In this document: piece by piece, positions 59,684 to 64,000 of the stretch
How the letters are laid out: every line of letters begins with the position of its first letter
How positions within the stretch are numbered: position 1 is the stretch's first letter
Assembly (NCBI RefSeq): GCF_012844455.2
Contig: NZ_JABBCQ020000003.1
Location: 124,001-188,000 of the forward strand
DNA length: 64,000 bases
Origin: Comamonas suwonensis
GTDB lineage: Bacteria > Pseudomonadota > Gammaproteobacteria > Burkholderiales > Burkholderiaceae_C
Reading direction: 5' to 3'
The notes under the pieces: generated by a model
The model's input: the letters and a program-made list of their open reading frames with translations, nothing else
What the model was told of the DNA's origin: nothing
Database searches by the model: none
Program-made: the position numbers and the translations under genes

Positions 59684-60595
59684 ATGCACAACTCTCATGA
59701 TCCCAAAGTCTTGCCGCAGCGCGATGGCGTCAGCCCCAGCTGTGTGGTGGCACCCAGTCAGGGTGAGGGCTTGTTGATCGATTTTCTGTGCGAGCGTCTG
59801 CACACGGTGGGCCGCGCCGAATGGTTGCGCCGCATGACCGTGGGTGAGATGGTGTGCGAGACGGGAGAGCGCGCAGAGCAGGGCAGCTTGTTTGCCCCCG
59901 GCCTGCGCTATTACTACTACCGCAAGCTAGAGAATGAGCCAGAGATTCCGTTTGCGGCCGAGGTCATCTACCGCGACGAGCATTTGCTGGTGGCAGACAA
60001 GCCGCATTTCTTGCCTGTGGTGCCTGCAGGCCAGTATCTGCAGAACACCTTGCTGGTGCGCTTGAAACGCGAATTTGATGTGCCCGAGCTCTCTCCCATT
60101 CACCGCATAGACCGCGACACGGCAGGGCTGGTGGTGTTTTCGGTGCAGCGCGCTACGCGGGGCGTGTATCAGGCCTTGTTCAGAGAGCGGAGCATTCACA
60201 AGACCTATGAGGCGGTGGCACCTTACCGGGCTGATCTGACATTCCCACGTGAGCATGTGAGCCGCATGGAGGAAAGCAGTCAGTTCTTTCGCATGCTTGA
60301 AGTGGCGGGCGAGCCCAATAGCCGCACGCAGATGGACATCATCGAGCACAACGACGCATGGGCGCGCTACCGGCTCAGCCCGGTCTCAGGCAAGCGCCAC
60401 CAGTTGCGCGTGCATATGCTGGCGCTGGGCCTGCCGCTCAAGGGCGATGCGCTTTACCCCGTGGTCAACGATGCGCTGCCGGGTGACTATTCCAACCCCT
60501 TGCAACTGCTGGCGCGCAGTCTGGCGTTTGATGACCCCCTGACCGGGTTTCGCCGTGAATTTTTCAGCCGTCGCAACCTGCTGCCGCTGATTTAA
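59684..60595 (+). CDS. RluA-family pseudouridine synthase
   Basis: Second RNA pseudouridine synthase in the window, 303 residues. The catalytic Asp is in SPIHRIDRDTAGLVVFS, followed by SIHKTYEAVAP and the C-terminal SGKRHQLRVHMLALGLPLKGDALYP. The N-terminal 90 residues include GLLIDFLCERLHTVGRAEWLRRMTVGEMV, a possible S4-like part. Unlike the copy at 23 kb, it is larger and carries the HRIDRDTAG variant seen in the RluA/RluC-like YqcB group. Target RNA unknown. It stands alone, divergent from the AsmA gene. Confidence 0.9.
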   Translation: MHNSHDPKVLPQRDGVSPSCVVAPSQGEGLLIDFLCERLHTVGRAEWLRRMTVGEMVCETGERAEQGSLFAPGLRYYYYRKLENEPEIPFAAEVIYRDEHLLVADKPHFLPVVPAGQYLQNTLLVRLKREFDVPELSPIHRIDRDTAGLVVFSVQRATRGVYQALFRERSIHKTYEAVAPYRADLTFPREHVSRMEESSQFFRMLEVAGEPNSRTQMDIIEHNDAWARYRLSPVSGKRHQLRVHMLALGLPLKGDALYPVVNDALPGDYSNPLQLLARSLAFDDPLTGFRREFFSRRNLLPLI

Positions 60596-60640
60596 AGAAC
60601 ACTTTCGCCGACCCTGAGCAGGTAAGGGGGAAATGTAAGT

Positions 60641-60678
60641 GAAGCCATTATCGGACAAAGTTGTCCGATAATGGCTTC
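60641..60678. promoter_or_regulatory. 38-bp palindrome, TetR operator
   Basis: GAAGCCATTATCGGACAA (60641-60658), AG, and the exact complement (60661-60678) form a perfect 18-bp-arm palindrome ending 3 nt before the tetR ATG. Both strands contain GATAAT, a good -10 hexamer. This is a strong candidate for the TetR binding site and the tetR core promoter. Confidence 0.85.
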
Positions 60679-60681
60679 CAT

Positions 60682-61230
60682 ATGTCTACACCACGCCCCC
60701 GATCCGCCGAACGTCGCGCCCAGTTGCTGGATGCGGCCGATGCCGTATTTGCCGAGCATGGCGTGACCGCGCCACTGGACTTGATTGTGGAGCGTGCCCA
60801 GGTGGGCCGGGCTACGCTGTACCGCCAGTTCCCAGATCGTCAGGCCATCATGCTGGCGCTGCTAGAGCGTTCGGTAGAGAAGACGCGCACCGCTGCCTTT
60901 GCGTTGCGCGATGACGATAGTGCCTTCTTCAAGCTGCTGGCGCTGGTGGCAGATCGCATCGCTGTGTCTGCCACGCTGGTCGATTACTGGCGCACGGTAG
61001 AGCAGGGTGACGAGAAGATCGCTCGGGCACGCCACCAGATGTGGCGGGTGTTTGAAGAACCCATGAAGCGCGCCGTGGCCAAAGGCCTGTGCAAGCAGAC
61101 GCTGAACTCCAAAGAGCTTTCGCTGGTGTTTGGCATGCTGGGCGGTGCACTGCGCGGCGAAACCCCCGCGCAGCGCAAACAACTGGCCCGCCGTGCTCTG
61201 CAAATCATTCTGGATGGAATCAAGGCCTGA
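60682..61230 (+). CDS. TetR-family transcriptional regulator
   Basis: TetR-type repressor of 182 residues from ATG 60682. The helix-turn-helix is at about 10-55 (RRAQLLDAADAVFAEHGVTAPLDLIVERAQVGRATLYRQFPDRQAI), followed by a helical ligand domain. It precedes the MFS and HlyD genes by 6 bp on the same strand, so it probably represses this efflux operon and itself through the 38-bp palindrome. The start codon follows the palindrome so closely that no ribosome site fits, which suggests a leaderless mRNA. Confidence 0.92.
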   Translation: MSTPRPRSAERRAQLLDAADAVFAEHGVTAPLDLIVERAQVGRATLYRQFPDRQAIMLALLERSVEKTRTAAFALRDDDSAFFKLLALVADRIAVSATLVDYWRTVEQGDEKIARARHQMWRVFEEPMKRAVAKGLCKQTLNSKELSLVFGMLGGALRGETPAQRKQLARRALQIILDGIKA

Positions 61231-61236
61231 GACGGT

Positions 61237-63345
61237 ATGAGCCAAGCTGCAGCACCAACCCCCAGTACTGCTTCCGCAGCGCCAGCCATCCCTCTGGGCC
61301 CTGTCATCTTGCTGCGTCGCCCGCCGGACTGGGCCGAGCATGAAAAACCTGCGCTTCCCGGCTCGCCCGCCATGCCGCATCACCTGCCGTGGGTGCGCGT
61401 TTGCTATGGGTTGATTGCCGTCTTGCTCGGGCTGACTGGTGGTCTGGGTAATGCGTTATTTAGCGCCAACCTGCCAACGATTCAGGGGCAGATGGGGCTG
61501 ACTGCGGTCGAAGCCGCATGGCTGAGTGGGGCCTACGTCATGTTCAATATGACGGCCAATCTGCTGGTCTACAAATTCCGCCAGCAATTTGGCATGCGCT
61601 TGTTTACGGAGATCGGGCTGGGTGTTTACGCCGCGCTCAGCGTGCTGCATCTGGTGCTGGGCAGCTATGAAAGCCTTATTTTGCTGCGCGCTGCCAGCGG
61701 CTTGGCGGCGGCGGCCTGCACCTCGCTGTGCACGCTCTATATGCTGCAGGCTGCGCCGCGCACCTATGTGCTCAAGATGCTGGTGCTGGGTGTGGGCGTG
61801 GTGCAACTGGCGACACCGCTGGCCTGGATCATGTCGCCGGGGCTGCTCTACAACAGCGAATGGCAAAACCTCTATCTGTTTGAAGCCGGGCTGGCGCTGC
61901 TTTCATTCGCTGCCGTGGTGGTGCTCAAACTACCCTCGGGCCTGTATATCAAAGCCTTTGAAAAGCTGGACTTCGTCACCTTTTGCCTCATGGTGCCAGG
62001 CCTGGGCTTGCTGATTGCCGTGCTGGTACAGGGCTATTCGCGCTGGTGGTTTGATACGCCCGATCTGGCCTGGATGCTGGTGGGAGCGATTGCGCTGCTC
62101 AGCACGGCACTCTACATTGAGCACCACCGCGCCAACCCCATGGTTCATACGCGCTGGTTTATGCAGTGGCCTACCGTGCGTTTTGTGGTGGGCGCCATCT
62201 TGCTGCGTTTTTTAACGGCCGAGCAAAGCTACGGTGTGGTGGGCTTGATGCGCACGCTGGGCATGACCACCGACCAGATGCAGCCGCTGTTTGGCGTCAT
62301 CTTGCTGGGCACCATCATCGGGATTGGCTTGTCTGCGGCCACCTTTGGCATTCCTCGTTTGGGCAAGCAGATTCTGGCTGCTCTGGTGCTGCTGGCGCTG
62401 GCCGCTTTTCTGGACTTGCACCACAGCAGCCTGGACCGGCCAGCAGACTTTTTCTTCAGCCAGTTTGTGCTGGCCGTCGGCACAGGTATCTTCATGGGGC
62501 CGCTGATGATGACGGGGCTGGCACTCGGCCTCAAATACGGTGCCAACCACATGCTCACCGTGGTGCTGACTTTTTCCATGACGCAGGCCATGGGTGGCCT
62601 GATCGGCTCGGCCTTGCTGAGCACCTATCAGGCGCACCGGCAGCAGGTTTACTCCGTCGCTCTGGTCGATCAGCTAAAGGCCTCCGACCCGGTGGTGGCC
62701 GAGCGGCTCAAGTTGCAGGGGCAGGTCTATGGCCGCGTTACCCCAGACACCGCCATGCGCGCCAGTCAAGGCACTCTTCAGCTGTCGCAAGTCGTGCGGC
62801 GCGAGGCCAATGTGCATGCCTATAACGATGTGTTTGCACTGACTGCCTGCATTGCCATGAGCTATTTGCTTTGGCTGCTGTGGGGTGTCTTGAATGTGCG
62901 GCGCGCCATGGCCCGGCTGCGCGCGATGACGCGGCTCAGCGGCAATCAAGTGGTGGCTGCAGCAGGTACGGATGGCGTACCCCAGCGTGCGCCATCGGTT
63001 GACAGTAGTGTTGTCACGGTTGCAGAGAGATCAACTGATCCATCCCACGCAGGCCGCGTGACCGTCGTCGTGCAGCCCACAGAAACCGATGCTAGTGGCG
63101 ATGTGGAGGAGGGCCAGCAAACGCCTTGCGCCAGCCCCGTGCAAACGATCGTGATTGAAGGCGAGCAGGCACAGGAGCTGTCTGCCGCAGCCCAAGCGGC
63201 AGAGGCGGGTGAACAGGCCGTTCTGGCCAGCCGCGACCCGCTGCAAGACAACCCGCAGGCCCTTGCGCTTGAAGAAGCGCTGGAGCGAAAGATCGTTTCG
63301 CAGGCTCCGGCCAATGAACTCAAACCCATAACACCAAGAGATTGA
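61237..63345 (+). CDS. DHA2-type MFS efflux pump with long tail
   Basis: Second drug-efflux-type MFS pump, 702 residues. The membrane core (about 48-560) has the family opening VLLGLTGGLGNALFSANLPTIQGQMGLTAVEAAWLSGAYVMFNM and 14 likely helices. Two additions are unusual: a 45-residue Pro/Ala-rich N-terminal leader, and a C-terminal extension of roughly 140 residues after the last helix (WLLWGVLNVRRA), hydrophilic and rich in Ala, Glu, Gln, Val. Typical DHA2 pumps are about 510-540. It pairs with the adjacent HlyD-type subunit. Substrate unknown; the TetR neighbour suggests a toxic ligand. Confidence 0.88.
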   Translation: MSQAAAPTPSTASAAPAIPLGPVILLRRPPDWAEHEKPALPGSPAMPHHLPWVRVCYGLIAVLLGLTGGLGNALFSANLPTIQGQMGLTAVEAAWLSGAYVMFNMTANLLVYKFRQQFGMRLFTEIGLGVYAALSVLHLVLGSYESLILLRAASGLAAAACTSLCTLYMLQAAPRTYVLKMLVLGVGVVQLATPLAWIMSPGLLYNSEWQNLYLFEAGLALLSFAAVVVLKLPSGLYIKAFEKLDFVTFCLMVPGLGLLIAVLVQGYSRWWFDTPDLAWMLVGAIALLSTALYIEHHRANPMVHTRWFMQWPTVRFVVGAILLRFLTAEQSYGVVGLMRTLGMTTDQMQPLFGVILLGTIIGIGLSAATFGIPRLGKQILAALVLLALAAFLDLHHSSLDRPADFFFSQFVLAVGTGIFMGPLMMTGLALGLKYGANHMLTVVLTFSMTQAMGGLIGSALLSTYQAHRQQVYSVALVDQLKASDPVVAERLKLQGQVYGRVTPDTAMRASQGTLQLSQVVRREANVHAYNDVFALTACIAMSYLLWLLWGVLNVRRAMARLRAMTRLSGNQVVAAAGTDGVPQRAPSVDSSVVTVAERSTDPSHAGRVTVVVQPTETDASGDVEEGQQTPCASPVQTIVIEGEQAQELSAAAQAAEAGEQAVLASRDPLQDNPQALALEEALERKIVSQAPANELKPITPRD

Positions 63346-63347
63346 GC

Positions 63348-64000
63348 ATGAGCGACAGTCAAAAAACCACCCCTTCCGCCCAAGCGTCCGGAGCATCGCC
63401 TGCACCGGCTCCGGCCGCAACTCCGGCTGCGGCTTTGCCCCCCACGCTCAAGAAGATCAGCCCCTCGTTGCGCAGCGTGCTCATCATGGCCGTGGTGGCG
63501 CTGGCCGGCATCTTGCTGGTGTTGCGCGCCTGGAATCTTTTCCCCTTCAACAGCGCGGTGGTGACGACGGACAACGCCTATGTGCGCGGCGCTGTCACCG
63601 TGCTGGCGCCACAGGTCAACGGCTATGTGACCGAGGTGCTGGTCAAAGACTACGAGCAGGTCAAAGCGGGTCAGCCGCTGGTGCGTATTGACAGCCGAAG
63701 CTATGAAGCGGCCGTGGCGCAAGCCCAGGCCCAGTTGGCCAATGCACAGGCGCAGCTCAGCAATTCCGAACAGGCGCAGGCCCAGAACCGTGCCACGCTG
63801 GGTGCCAGTCGCGCGGGTCTGGCGGCGGTGCAGGCTGAGGCCGAACGCTCGCAGGCTGAACTCCAACGTGTGCAGGAGCTGGCCGAGCGCGGCTCGGTTT
63901 CATTGAATGAGCGCGACAAGGTGCGTGCCACCTCGCGCATGGCCAGTACCAATGTGGCCAAGGCGCAGGCCGATATCGAAATCAATCAAGAAAAAATCAA
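63348..64000 (+). CDS. HlyD/EmrA-type adaptor, truncated at window end
   Basis: Membrane fusion protein of the second efflux locus; 217 codons are visible before the window ends. A Pro/Ala-rich N-terminus and one transmembrane helix (about 46-65) lead to VVTTDNAYVRGAVTVLAPQVNGYVTEVLVKDYEQVKAGQPLVRIDSRSYEAAVAQAQAQLANAQAQL, the biotinyl-lipoyl half and the start of the coiled-coil hairpin. It begins 2 nt after the MFS stop. An outer-membrane partner may follow beyond the window. Confidence 0.9.
   Translation, partial: MSDSQKTTPSAQASGASPAPAPAATPAAALPPTLKKISPSLRSVLIMAVVALAGILLVLRAWNLFPFNSAVVTTDNAYVRGAVTVLAPQVNGYVTEVLVKDYEQVKAGQPLVRIDSRSYEAAVAQAQAQLANAQAQLSNSEQAQAQNRATLGASRAGLAAVQAEAERSQAELQRVQELAERGSVSLNERDKVRATSRMASTNVAKAQADIEINQEKI

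Overview
The window reads as chromosomal DNA of a beta-proteobacterium of the family Comamonadaceae, most likely Comamonas or a close relative. This is an inference from protein character (bo3 oxidase with SURF1, PobA/PobR, several Bug-type binding proteins, an imuA-imuB-dnaE2 cassette), from high GC coding bias, and from a recurring intergenic palindrome with an AATAGCT...CAGCGCTT core that I associate with this family. No rRNA, tRNA, CRISPR array, transposase or prophage gene was seen.

Region by region. 0.1-7 kb (minus strand): cyoABCD (bo3 quinol oxidase), SURF1, then the RegB/RegA redox two-component system. RegB keeps both known redox determinants, the GGxxNPF quinone motif and the dimerisation-domain cysteine. 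7-17 kb: an MHS-type MFS permease; an orphan Bug binding protein divergent from a LysR regulator; pobR divergent from pobA; a 2OG-Fe dioxygenase; a small lipoprotein; a universal stress protein behind a perfect FNR box; another Bug protein. 17-23 kb (minus): an SDR and the branched-chain amino acid ABC operon livKHMGF. 23-32 kb (minus): an RluA-type pseudouridine synthase after a hybrid sensor kinase, then glycine riboswitch-gcvT-gcvH-unknown gene-gcvP. 32-41 kb (minus): an MBL-fold hydrolase, a TonB-C-like lipoprotein, a MarR-controlled tripartite efflux operon (marR-nodT-emrA-emrB), a CopD-like membrane protein and a GGDEF cyclase. 41-47.5 kb: katG, a PAS-LuxR regulator divergent from scoAB, and an HD-GYP protein. 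47.7-53.5 kb: a LexA-boxed imuA-imuB-dnaE2 mutagenesis cassette whose dnaE2 is frameshifted as given. 53.8-64 kb: a third Bug protein, dctA-gntR behind a twin palindrome, an AsmA-like protein, a second RluA-type synthase, and a second efflux locus (tetR-MFS-HlyD) running off the right end.

The most distinctive material is regulatory. Clear candidate operators include a 38-bp palindrome directly before tetR, a 17-bp inverted repeat before dctA, three CAATNATTG sites at exact 15-bp steps at marR, a 20-bp-phased direct repeat between pobR and pobA, a LexA box, an FNR box and a tandem glycine riboswitch. Oddities include intrinsic terminators ending within about 12 nt of a start codon (regB, the small lipoprotein, the unknown gcv-operon gene), a copy of the intergenic repeat apparently absorbed in frame into dnaE2, and a long hydrophilic tail on the second MFS pump. 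I did not find an unmistakably new multi-gene system. The best candidates for new biology are the unknown gene inside the gcv operon and the RegBA-cyo-SURF1 linkage.
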